Shown: positions 49,410-57,368 of the stretch, one piece after another
Numbering within the stretch: position 1 is the stretch's first letter
Layout: every line of letters starts with the position of its first letter
Origin: Mucilaginibacter kameinonensis
Lineage (GTDB): Bacteria; Bacteroidota; Bacteroidia; Sphingobacteriales; Sphingobacteriaceae
Reading direction: 5' to 3'
DNA length: 59,900 nucleotides
Assembly: GCF_003675385.1 (NCBI RefSeq)
Contig: NZ_RCWZ01000009.1
Location: 1 to 59,900, forward strand
Position numbers and translations under genes: made by a program
Notes under the pieces: model-generated
Database searches by the model: none
What the model was told of the DNA's origin: nothing
What the model saw: only the letters and a program-made list of their open reading frames with translations

Positions 49410-49877
49410 TTAACTACCTTGCTCATTCACCATGAAATACCCATCGTGAAATGACAAGGTACTTTTGGGAAGAACATAAAACCCAAATTTGTTTTTTACT
49501 GCACCTTGGGTTCGGGCTGCATTTATATTGCGGTCTTTAAAATTGTTAAAGTTTTGAACGGAAGCTCCGCGCTGCCTAAAGGTTACACTGGTTATTGCAC
49601 CGTTTTTAAAAATGATTTCTATAAGGAATCCTTTATTAAACTTACGGTATGTCGAGTATTTAGACCGGGTTACACCATCGGCATTAAGGTGGTCATAATC
49701 CTTTAACTTATAGAATTTGTGGCATTTTATAAATGAACTATTTTGACCTAACAGTTCAAACCCGGTTTTTACAAACAGTATTCGTTTTCGTTTTTCGCGT
49801 TTAGATAAAATACTGTATAGGCAATAAATGCCTATGGCCAATACGATTAGAAAAAAGCTTGACTGGGTAATAACCAT
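49410..49877 (-). CDS. Membrane-anchored protein, 155 aa
   Basis: One N-terminal membrane helix (about residues 5-23) and a soluble basic domain of about 125 residues with beta pattern. No family recognised. Its stop is fused to array J. Confidence 0.58.
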   Translation of the reverse strand: MVITQSSFFLIVLAIGIYCLYSILSKREKRKRILFVKTGFELLGQNSSFIKCHKFYKLKDYDHLNADGVTRSKYSTYRKFNKGFLIEIIFKNGAITSVTFRQRGASVQNFNNFKDRNINAARTQGAVKNKFGFYVLPKSTLSFHDGYFMVNEQGS

Positions 49878-49914
49878 TGATTATGAAACGGTAAGCAAAG
49901 ACCAAATATAAAAA

Positions 49915-49950
49915 ATAAAAGGGCGACGACCTCGGCCATCGCCTCTATTA
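49915..49950 (-). terminator. Terminator after the lipoprotein gene
   Basis: A hairpin with outer stem GGCGA/TCGCC, preceded by GA on the minus strand and followed by TTTTATTTTTT. It lies 29 bp after the stop at 49979 and marks the end of the long leftward transfer-associated block. Confidence 0.75.
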
Positions 49951-49978
49951 TACTCTAAATCTACAGCAAAAGAAAATA

Positions 49979-50479
49979 TCAATATGCCGATATATCCAAG
50001 TTTTCTGATACTGGCTGTGTAACCTGGCCTGCTGGTAATGCTACATAAGCATACGTAGCAATAAGCTTATCGTCTGCGTAGACTTTAATGCTTGCGGATA
50101 GCGGAACCTGGGAAGTATCATCAGTATTCCTTGTTTGAGTTGCAGACAAGGTAAAACCTAACCGGTTAACAGCATCCTTGCTTTGAACTGTAAAATTGGC
50201 ACCAGTTAAATCACCTATATAATTATAAGCGTTGCCTTGTGAAACTACCTGCGTCCATTGGGTATTTGCAGGGGTGGTGATCACTGGCTCAACAAAATCA
50301 CCTGAACCTTTTGTTAAAGAATTAACTGCAAATAAAAGTTGATAATTCTGGTAGCTGCCTCCAAAAGCAACTTCAACCCTTACTTTTTTTTCAGATGGTG
50401 TTTTTATATCGTTTTGCTTGTCTTTACTGCAAGCGGTAAATAGTAATGCCATCAGGCATAGGGATAATAGATTTTTCAT
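49979..50479 (-). CDS. Secreted lipoprotein, 166 aa
   Basis: Signal peptide with lipobox LFTAC (Cys17), then a beta-rich domain without recognised family (VRVEVAFGGSYQNYQLLFAV). Likely an outer-membrane or surface lipoprotein at the end of the transfer block, where entry-exclusion or mating-pair lipoproteins are often encoded. Function inferred from position only. Confidence 0.68.
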   Translation of the reverse strand: MKNLLSLCLMALLFTACSKDKQNDIKTPSEKKVRVEVAFGGSYQNYQLLFAVNSLTKGSGDFVEPVITTPANTQWTQVVSQGNAYNYIGDLTGANFTVQSKDAVNRLGFTLSATQTRNTDDTSQVPLSASIKVYADDKLIATYAYVALPAGQVTQPVSENLDISAY

Positions 50480-50492
50480 AAGTGTAATTGGA

Positions 50493-50966
50493 TTAATTAA
50501 TTTCGATTATTTTACTCTTTGCTCTCGCGCGTTGCACCAACTCCCTGATCGTATCATTTAGGTTTGACTGAGGGATGCCAGTTAAGGCAATTACGAGGTC
50601 TTGTTTATCTGTGGTATAAAGGGTAAGTGTCATTATTTTAAACAGCCTCATGATAAGGTCTTGCTTAATAATATAGTCTTTAACCCTGTATAATTCGAGC
50701 GTTACAAGCGTATAGCTGAAAATCCCAGTGCGAACTTTTAAGGTTTCTTCGGTAAGGATATAAAGCATTGAACGGTTATAAAAAAACCGATAAAAGGCGA
50801 TAGCTAATACTACAATGGCAGGTAAACATAACATGTTTAACCAAAAAGCCCCTGCCAAAAAAGTAACTGCCAATAATAGCAGCCCAAAGACTGATAAAAA
50901 GCAGTAGGTAATGGTGGGGCTTAATTGTAAGTATCGTTCCTGGTTGGGTATGCCGATACTGTTCAT
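50493..50966 (-). CDS. PH-domain (bPH2-like) membrane protein
   Basis: About 157 aa. Two membrane helices (about 24-45 and 48-65) precede a bacterial PH-like domain (YILTEETLKVRTGIFSYTLVTLELYRVKDYIIKQ). I chose the ATG at 50966, 1 bp after the stop of the upstream gene; the longer frame overlaps that gene. bPH2 proteins have no fixed role. Confidence 0.75.
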   Translation of the reverse strand: MNSIGIPNQERYLQLSPTITYCFLSVFGLLLLAVTFLAGAFWLNMLCLPAIVVLAIAFYRFFYNRSMLYILTEETLKVRTGIFSYTLVTLELYRVKDYIIKQDLIMRLFKIMTLTLYTTDKQDLVIALTGIPQSNLNDTIRELVQRARAKSKIIEIN

Positions 50967-50967
50967 G

Positions 50968-52449
50968 TTATCGGCCTCGTTGATAGCCTTTGTCTTCCTG
51001 ATTCTGAACCTTAATGTCCTGTGGCTTTTCATACACAAGCTTCAAGTCTTTATCATAAAGGCTTAAGTTTTTAAACTGCGGACTTGCGGCGACAAATGCT
51101 TTTTCCTCGGTGCCGTTCTTTTCGAGAGTTACCGATTGAAGGTTTCCCCGTTTTAAGGATGACATTAAACGTTCCCGTTGATCGGGGTCGTTTAGTTCCT
51201 TTATAGGATGTGCTGTTACTGCTTTATCAAGGTCAAACCCGTAATTTTTAAAGAAAGTTTTAAAAGGAAACTCGCCCTGATCGTTTTTCTTTTCAAAATC
51301 CAGCTTCATCCAAACTTCTTCTTTTCTTTTTGTTGGTGCGAGGTCTATCTCCTTGCCCTTTTCGTCAAATTTACCAATTGGCACGCCTTTTTCAGTAAGC
51401 GTTAAGCTGGCCGTATTCTTATCTTTTATAAGTTCCTTGACCATCTGCTTTGCACCGGCCATATCGCGAACATCATACGGAATATCGTCGTTCCCTTTAT
51501 CGTTCTTCTGTATAAAAGCATGAATAAGCTGCAAGTTTTCACGCGCGGTTTTGACCGGCGTTTCCTTACCGTTTTTATCAAACGTCTTGATGGTTACGTT
51601 ATCCTTGCCTTGGATGGCGTAATCACCGGCAGCGCCTGTCTTAACTAATTCTTGAATTTTGGCTTTTGCATCAGGCATATTCAAAACCTTAGCCACTTCC
51701 TGATTGGCGGCTAAGACAGTAAATCTATCAGCAACCTCGGCATTTTTTTGAATAGATCGACCGGAAAGAAGATTGTACGCTTCTTTAGCGGTAATATCAT
51801 TGCCTTTGTTTAAAACAAACACGCGGCTGATAGGCTCCTGCGTAGTGCCGTTCGCGTTGCCTTTTTCAAGGGTCGCCTTATAGTCGTTCAAAAAATAGTT
51901 GTCGGTGGTTTTACTTTTACTAAACCTCAACTCATAATTTACCATGTCCTTAGCGGTGGCGGTTGCGAATGCAGCCGATGCGCCCAGGGTAAATTTATCC
52001 GAACCCCCTTTTAGCCGAACCTCTAATGCGTAATTAAGATTTTCCCCAAATCCCAGGTATTTAAGGCTTTTTTTGAGGTATTCAAAGTTTTGTTCGTTAA
52101 GTTGAGTTTCCTTCATATTCATTAATACGTCCTCAAAATTAACAAATCTCTTAGCTTCATCGGTGGGTTCATCCGTAAAATGTCTCATAATATACCCCTT
52201 ATCATCGACAAAGTAGTATAACTCTTTCTGATCAACTACCAGAGCATCAAGTAATAAATCGTGCTTGTCTTTAACTGATAGCTGGTAACCATCTATCACA
52301 TCAGGAATAGAGGTCAATTGCTCCGTGGTAAGTTTTGGTTTTTCCAGTGCTACCGCAAGGTCGGCATCTTGTTTAAATGGAGCCTCAAAAAGCTCTTTTT
52401 GTTCATTGGTAGGTGGTATCACCTGAACCGGATTTGGCTTAATTTCCAT
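50968..52449 (-). CDS. DUF3945-like conjugative-element protein
   Basis: 493 aa, soluble, with repeated motifs: KYLGFGENLNYALEVRLKGG (about 128-147) and FEFRFSK-type strand pairs, and a C-terminal unit LMSSLKRGNLQSVTLEKNG. Such repeats are typical of DUF3945/DUF4099 proteins carried on Bacteroidota conjugative plasmids; the function is unknown, possibly DNA processing together with the zinc-ribbon and topoisomerase-like neighbours. It ends QRGR, as does the gene at 54124 (RGRGR). Confidence 0.68.
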   Translation of the reverse strand: MEIKPNPVQVIPPTNEQKELFEAPFKQDADLAVALEKPKLTTEQLTSIPDVIDGYQLSVKDKHDLLLDALVVDQKELYYFVDDKGYIMRHFTDEPTDEAKRFVNFEDVLMNMKETQLNEQNFEYLKKSLKYLGFGENLNYALEVRLKGGSDKFTLGASAAFATATAKDMVNYELRFSKSKTTDNYFLNDYKATLEKGNANGTTQEPISRVFVLNKGNDITAKEAYNLLSGRSIQKNAEVADRFTVLAANQEVAKVLNMPDAKAKIQELVKTGAAGDYAIQGKDNVTIKTFDKNGKETPVKTARENLQLIHAFIQKNDKGNDDIPYDVRDMAGAKQMVKELIKDKNTASLTLTEKGVPIGKFDEKGKEIDLAPTKRKEEVWMKLDFEKKNDQGEFPFKTFFKNYGFDLDKAVTAHPIKELNDPDQRERLMSSLKRGNLQSVTLEKNGTEEKAFVAASPQFKNLSLYDKDLKLVYEKPQDIKVQNQEDKGYQRGR

Positions 52450-52604
52450 AGTACTATAAATTTTAATGGTTAAAAATCTTAAATGAATACTCGGTAATGA
52501 GCATCAGGGATAGTAGTGGTTATCCTTTTTGCGTGGGAAGGTATAGTGGGGGCAAAAAGATATGAACGGATAGCCCGCCCGTAGGGGATGCCCACCCCTT
52601 ACTT

Positions 52605-53414
52605 TTAAGAACTTTTTACAATAACGAGCTTAAAATCTTTATCAAATTGGTAAAAGCCGGTATATTCTTCGTTCTTACTTGATTTAAATTTTGTTATTTC
52701 TGACCGCCCATTTTGGCACAAACCTAAAAACTCCACCGGCGTAATTTTTTTACCGAAAATCTCTCTCCAAACGGTAAAATCACACTTAATATGGTTCTTA
52801 AAATTTGAGCATCCATACGCCCAGTTATTAACCGAAACGCTACCAGTAAGGCATTTTGGGCACTTGCCTATTTCGTAATTAAACTTGACCTGGTACTCAT
52901 TATCAAGAAACAGCTTTGCACCAAACAGCTTATTATTACTGCTTAAAAAATCATTCCTATACGCTGTCGAACTGCCATTTAAAAGCACCTCCGCATCATA
53001 ATCAGACAAAACCACGCTTGCTACGTTCTTGTTAATATACAAGTCGCAATCTTTATTAAAAGCGCCCTCACAAATAAACGCTTTACTTAAAACATGCACC
53101 TTTTTACCACATATCGGGCAGGGGCTATCTAACATTTTGTTTTGAAAAGATGGCTTAACAACACCATTTTCAATAATCAACTTTGCAGAAAACCTTTTAT
53201 TTCCTTTAGTAATCAAATCATCAAAAAAGACCGTTTCCTTGCTTACCACAAGCTGGCTAATTAGTTCAGGGGTCATTTCCTTACCGAAATAAGATTTGAA
53301 AATCATAAAGCTGCATTTATCTTCAAGATTCTTAAAGTGATTACACATATAACCCTTTTCGCCCTCGATCAAATCACCTTGATTGCAAACCGGGCATTTA
53401 ACGGCATTATTCAT
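52605..53414 (-). CDS. Triple zinc-ribbon protein (topoisomerase C-terminal type)
   Basis: 269 aa with three four-cysteine ribbons of the topoisomerase IA C-terminal kind: CPVC...C...C (8-34), CPIC...C...C (about 99-123) and CPKC...C...C (about 185-211), each followed by an aromatic FxxWREIFGKKITP-like or related segment. The catalytic topoisomerase domain is absent, so this is a stand-alone ssDNA-binding tail, perhaps acting during transfer. A GATAT repeat precedes the start. Confidence 0.78.
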   Translation of the reverse strand: MNNAVKCPVCNQGDLIEGEKGYMCNHFKNLEDKCSFMIFKSYFGKEMTPELISQLVVSKETVFFDDLITKGNKRFSAKLIIENGVVKPSFQNKMLDSPCPICGKKVHVLSKAFICEGAFNKDCDLYINKNVASVVLSDYDAEVLLNGSSTAYRNDFLSSNNKLFGAKLFLDNEYQVKFNYEIGKCPKCLTGSVSVNNWAYGCSNFKNHIKCDFTVWREIFGKKITPVEFLGLCQNGRSEITKFKSSKNEEYTGFYQFDKDFKLVIVKSS

Positions 53415-53462
53415 AAAATGATTTATTTATATTTTGATATATTGATATAAAGACGTATTCGG

Positions 53463-54170
53463 CTAAAAGCCGTTTTTATGGGCTAAGTAGCTCATAAAAG
53501 ACGAGTATTTTCGATCACTCGGCTTATGCGTTTTTATGTTACTGCGTTTTCCAAACTGTCGGTGGAATGCAAAATATGAGAATTGATCACGCAAAATACC
53601 GACGGTTTTTTTTGCCGGTTCATTTTCGGTTACGGCAGTAACCGTAATAACGTCATTCGATAAAAGAAACGAACAGTCTTTGTTGGTAAGCCAAAGCGAA
53701 GCTTTGCAATCATAAATTTTACCAATTAGATCGTTACTGAAAACCGTGTGAAACTTGCAGTTCTTATATTGCTGCTTAATGAGGTCGATTTGATGCTTTG
53801 AGGGCGTTACGCCCAGGGCGATAAATAAACAGCGGGAAAATCCATTAAATTTAGATGCGTTTAAGTGAGCAAAGGCAATAGCTTCCATTGCGGAGAAAGA
53901 TAAAAAGATCGAAGTGGGTTTATTTGCATCCCCGGCCAACCAAAGTCCTTTTGTGCAAGCAAGCTTTACCGTTTTAAAGCCCAACACTTCGTTATCCTTC
54001 AACTGGTCATTATAAATATAATTAAAAATCAATCTGCCCGCATGATCTACATTGAAGGAGTTTATAAATAGGCGCTGGATGGAAATTCCAACGCCTAAAC
54101 GGGATAGGATCGGTACCGAAGTCCTATCGGCCTCGGCCTCTTGAATTTTCAGGGCTGTTTTCATCATCAC
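53463..54170 (-). CDS. Unknown protein with degenerate Toprim-like region
   Basis: 235 aa. The segment IFLSFSAMEAIAFAHLN ... CLFIALGVTPSKHQIDLIKQ resembles the Toprim-type fold found in such loci (helix with S/A-Ixxx, then LFIALG and DLIK) but lacks the acidic triad. It overlaps the DUF3945-like gene by 47 bp and precedes the zinc-ribbon gene. Function unknown. Confidence 0.5.
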   Translation of the reverse strand: MMMKTALKIQEAEADRTSVPILSRLGVGISIQRLFINSFNVDHAGRLIFNYIYNDQLKDNEVLGFKTVKLACTKGLWLAGDANKPTSIFLSFSAMEAIAFAHLNASKFNGFSRCLFIALGVTPSKHQIDLIKQQYKNCKFHTVFSNDLIGKIYDCKASLWLTNKDCSFLLSNDVITVTAVTENEPAKKTVGILRDQFSYFAFHRQFGKRSNIKTHKPSDRKYSSFMSYLAHKNGF

Positions 54171-55068
54171 CTACAGTCTTATTTTTCCCGTGATCGGGGT
54201 CGTTCACACTGTATTCATTTTCAATATCGTCTGCATCTTTTACCCGAAGGCTGTTTAATTCGGCGGGAGCCATTGCAGATGCGTTGCTAAATTCATGCTT
54301 GACAACATTTAGTTCGTTAGCAATGGACTTATCATTTGGAAACTTCTTCTGTTTCCGCTCTAACTGTTTTTCCACCTCTTTCAAGGCGGTTAGATAACCT
54401 TTAGAATAAGATTTTTCTTCGGCTGATTCCTTACCTAATAAACGGCTGATTCCCGTAAATAGTAGATAGCTTAAGCCTCCATCAATCAAAAGTGAAAGTA
54501 CCAAAGCTGACCGGTTTGATCGTAAACCATTTTTATCAGAGGTTCTATACTGTACTTCCGTTCCATCGGATAGGGTAATAACCTCGCCCTCTCTAAGTTT
54601 GCGCTTCTTTTCCGGCGATAGTGTTTCATTATTAATTGATTCCGGTATTTTCAGTTTACGGGGGTCGTAACTTAAAAACTGGTTTGTTAGGTTATCAAAC
54701 TCAATTATCTCTGTAGTCGGATTGCCGCCTTTATCAATCACTTCTTTTTTAATATTAGCTACCTGGCCGCTTACAAGCTGCTCATGTTCCTGATCGGTTA
54801 GCAGTGGATGCTTTTGAACGTCTTTGTAAACCGGGTCAATTCTTAGCTTGCTTTCGCCGTTTTCGTCTACAACTGATAGACGAGCCTCCATAGCTTCAAT
54901 TTCAAAGCCGTCATTACCTTTAACGTTCTTAAGCTCTACGAGATCAGTCATGTTCCCGCGCTTTAAAGCGTTAATATTTTCCCACTCCATTGTAATCGCG
55001 CCCCCCTTGTATAAACCTACATTTTCAAGGTCTTTTAAAGGCAATTGGTTGTTTAATTGTTCTTTCAT
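54124..55068 (-). CDS. DUF3945/DUF4099-like conjugative-element protein
   Basis: 314 aa. Motifs KRGNMTDLVELKN and LLTDQEHEQLVSGQVANIKK fit the DUF3945 group, followed by a weak hydrophobic stretch (about 204-222, LVLSLLIDGGLSYLLFTGI) and a charged disordered C-terminus ending RGRGR. Second member of the family in this block; the two are separated by the zinc-ribbon and Toprim-like genes. Function unknown. Confidence 0.65.
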   Translation of the reverse strand: MKEQLNNQLPLKDLENVGLYKGGAITMEWENINALKRGNMTDLVELKNVKGNDGFEIEAMEARLSVVDENGESKLRIDPVYKDVQKHPLLTDQEHEQLVSGQVANIKKEVIDKGGNPTTEIIEFDNLTNQFLSYDPRKLKIPESINNETLSPEKKRKLREGEVITLSDGTEVQYRTSDKNGLRSNRSALVLSLLIDGGLSYLLFTGISRLLGKESAEEKSYSKGYLTALKEVEKQLERKQKKFPNDKSIANELNVVKHEFSNASAMAPAELNSLRVKDADDIENEYSVNDPDHGKNKTVGDDENSPENSRGRGR

Positions 55069-55079
55069 TTTAAGTGTGT

Positions 55080-56315
55080 TTAGATTTTCCTTTTAAAACT
55101 ATTGTCGGCCTGGCTGATCTTCGCATCGGCGGTGGAAATGCTATAATCGGGTTCAACTACTTTATCGTTGTGCTTATCAAGCACGGAAATCGAATTTCTA
55201 TTGTTTCTTTTGGCATCAACCAACGAGTTAAAAAGCCCATCTGTAGTAGTAAGCTGCACCTTATGCTTATTGGTTAAATCCTGAATAAGAAAGTTTTTCT
55301 TTTCGGCTTCCAAAACTTCGTATGATGTACCATTATATTTAATGATATCGCCTTTTTGTAAAGTGTTGGGATTGTAATCAAGGGCCCTTGTCGTTTCCTG
55401 CTTCTCTTCGAGTTTTCGCTCAAAATCCATCACATAATCAAATATCCTTTGGGCATCGGCAGCTGCTGCATGAATTTCATACGGCGTGTCCGTTAATACC
55501 TTAATCCAGCTATCAACATAGGCAATGTGTTGTTGTGGGTCGTGGCCTATTTTAAGTTCATTGCCCAGTATCATTGAAGCGATTTCTGCCCTCAATTCCT
55601 CACGCGCATAATCAGGGCTTCCATGCCTATTTACTAAATCCCTGTCAAGCCTTGAGTGGTGGCCTGTCCAATGTCCCAATTCATGCAACAGAGTGGAATA
55701 GTACCGGTCTGCGGATTCAAACTGCGGTCGATTCGGCATGTTGATTTTGTCAAACAGGGGACTATAAAAAGCGCGATCACCGGCCACATGCTCAATTTTG
55801 GCTCCCGATGCTTTAATTATATTTTCAGCCCGCGACACTTTTTCCCATAATTCGATATCAGCAACGTCACGAACCGGCAAGGCGGGAATACCCTTAATTT
55901 GCTCGGCATTAAATACCCAGGCTTTTGTGATAATAGGATTTGCTAATTCAACCTTTATTTTAATTGGCTTGCCCTCCGCATCGGTAACCGGGCGCTTATG
56001 CTCGTCCAATTTTGTTCTTAAATCGTGGGTTTTAACGAAGTTTATCATAAACCCTTTTGCGCCTTTCTGTACTTGCCAACCCTCGCTTTCAGCCTGTTTA
56101 AATGTCGCCCAACGTGGGTCTTGATAAGGACTGAATAAGTGCAGGTATAAAGCGTTTAAACCCTTATAGGGGTTCCCCGTAACCGCATTGTAGGGCATAC
56201 TATAATCTGTCCCCGCGCTATTCCAAGGCTTTTGCCAGGGTGCGGTACCCAGTTTCAGTTGCTCAATAATTTTTTCAGCAACCAGTTCGTACATCTTTTT
56301 TGTTTCAGTTGCCAT
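55080..56315 (-). CDS. ArdC-type antirestriction protein with zincin domain
   Basis: About 411 aa from ATG 56315. The N-terminal ArdC ssDNA-binding domain (WQKPWNS, FKQAESEGWQVQKGAKG) is followed by a metallopeptidase-like region with the HExxH-type motif HELGH (about 211-215) and an Asp/Glu-rich helix (EELRAEIASMIL). ArdC proteins protect incoming plasmid DNA from host restriction. The longer frame to 56366 runs through the upstream small gene and is less likely. Confidence 0.9.
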   Translation of the reverse strand: MATETKKMYELVAEKIIEQLKLGTAPWQKPWNSAGTDYSMPYNAVTGNPYKGLNALYLHLFSPYQDPRWATFKQAESEGWQVQKGAKGFMINFVKTHDLRTKLDEHKRPVTDAEGKPIKIKVELANPIITKAWVFNAEQIKGIPALPVRDVADIELWEKVSRAENIIKASGAKIEHVAGDRAFYSPLFDKINMPNRPQFESADRYYSTLLHELGHWTGHHSRLDRDLVNRHGSPDYAREELRAEIASMILGNELKIGHDPQQHIAYVDSWIKVLTDTPYEIHAAAADAQRIFDYVMDFERKLEEKQETTRALDYNPNTLQKGDIIKYNGTSYEVLEAEKKNFLIQDLTNKHKVQLTTTDGLFNSLVDAKRNNRNSISVLDKHNDKVVEPDYSISTADAKISQADNSFKRKI

Positions 56316-56478
56316 TTGGAACCTCCATTTCTTCGTCCAAATCTTCATCAGGCAGTATATCGGCAACGTCTACGCCGTATAATTCAGCCTCGCCTTTGGT
56401 GAGTTCTACGCTGGCTCCATCGGCTACAAGCTGCAACTTCTTTTGCAGCGAAAGTTCTGTCTTGATTTTAGTTGACAT
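56305..56478 (-). CDS. Small acidic protein, 57 aa
   Basis: A short frame from ATG 56478 to TGA at 56305-56307. It begins STKIKTELSLQKKLQLVADG and ends in an acidic tail. Its start overlaps the M23 peptidase stop and its stop overlaps the ArdC start by 11 bp, so translation is coupled across three genes. Function unknown. Confidence 0.65.
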   Translation of the reverse strand: MSTKIKTELSLQKKLQLVADGASVELTKGEAELYGVDVADILPDEDLDEEMEVPNGN

Positions 56479-57124
56479 TATCACTTGCTTTAGTTAAAAA
56501 ATTGGTTAATTCTTCCTTACGGTTAACTGTCATAATCTCCCGTAAGAAGGGTAGGGGGTTTATGCTTTGGCCGCGGTACTTGACGATAAAATGAAGATGC
56601 TCACCCGTAACGCGGCCAGTGCGTCCGCTAATTCCTATAATGGTTCCGGCCTTTACTAAATCACCGGCTTTTACAAAGCGAACGGATAAGTGACCGTAAG
56701 TCGTTTCATACAGTCCATGATTAATGACTACGTAATTTCCAATGATGTTATCATAGGAAGAAATAACTACGATGCCATGAAGGACAGAAAAAATATTGGC
56801 CTCTCTCGCGGACAGATCAATACCATTATGAAACTTTATATTACCAAGAATGGGGTGGATGCGGTACCCAAACCCCGAAGTAAGCTTAATGTCATTCAAA
56901 GGCAAAGAGGCTAAGGCAAGCGGTTCCTTATCCGGTAAATAGTTAGAACTATATGCTGTGTCACGAATAATCGTTTCCTTAACGACCGTATCTTTAATTA
57001 CTGGCTTTTTCTTGACTTCAACGGTATTAACCTGTTCATTCCTTATAACAGAATTAAATTCCTGGGCATAGCCATTGACGGCAAAAAGAAAAAGCATGGT
57101 TAGGCAAATATTTAGTTGCTTCAT
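56468..57124 (-). CDS. M23-family peptidoglycan endopeptidase
   Basis: About 218 aa from ATG 57124 (MKQLNICLTMLFLF); a longer frame to 57166 runs through array K. Signal peptide 1-20, then a LytM/M23 domain with H99xxxD103 (FHNGIDLS), H145 and HLH (about 176-178). It probably cuts peptidoglycan locally so the transfer channel can pass, a role of M23 enzymes in T4SS operons. Confidence 0.9.
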   Translation of the reverse strand: MKQLNICLTMLFLFAVNGYAQEFNSVIRNEQVNTVEVKKKPVIKDTVVKETIIRDTAYSSNYLPDKEPLALASLPLNDIKLTSGFGYRIHPILGNIKFHNGIDLSAREANIFSVLHGIVVISSYDNIIGNYVVINHGLYETTYGHLSVRFVKAGDLVKAGTIIGISGRTGRVTGEHLHFIVKYRGQSINPLPFLREIMTVNRKEELTNFLTKASDNVN

Positions 57125-57129
57125 ACTTA

Positions 57130-57368
57130 TACTATCAAAATGGTGAATGATCAACCGGTCGGCCAAGGAAAAATACTATCATAATTTCCAGGCCTGGTTC
57201 TCTGCAGAGAACCAAAATGCTATCATTAACGATACTCCGGAAGATCTGCTAAAAAAGATAATGCTATCAAAAGCAGCTGTGAAGCTGCGTGCCGGCGAAA
57301 TGAATTGCTATCATTATGAACGGTGACCGGGCCTGATCTGCGGGCGCTCCGGTATTGGAATGATAGCA
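57130..57368. repeat. Phased TGMTAKCA array K (fullest example)
   Basis: Sites at 57130 and 57174 (TACTATCA), 57218, 57262 and 57306 (TGCTATCA) and 57361 (TGATAGCA), spaced 44, 44, 44, 44 and 55 bp. Cores in order: GATCAACCGGTCGGCC; GCCTGG followed by GGTTCTCTGCAGAGAACC; CCGGAAGATCT; GCAGCT...AAGCTGC plus GTGCCGGC; and the terminal module GGGCCTGATCTGCGGGCGCT. It is flanked by the coupling-protein stop codon (no gap) and the peptidase start (5 nt). Confidence 0.92.

Noticed and set aside
57130..57368. CRISPR array
   Set aside because: The repeated unit is only 8 bp, occurs in both orientations, the cores recur between arrays, and no cas gene is present.
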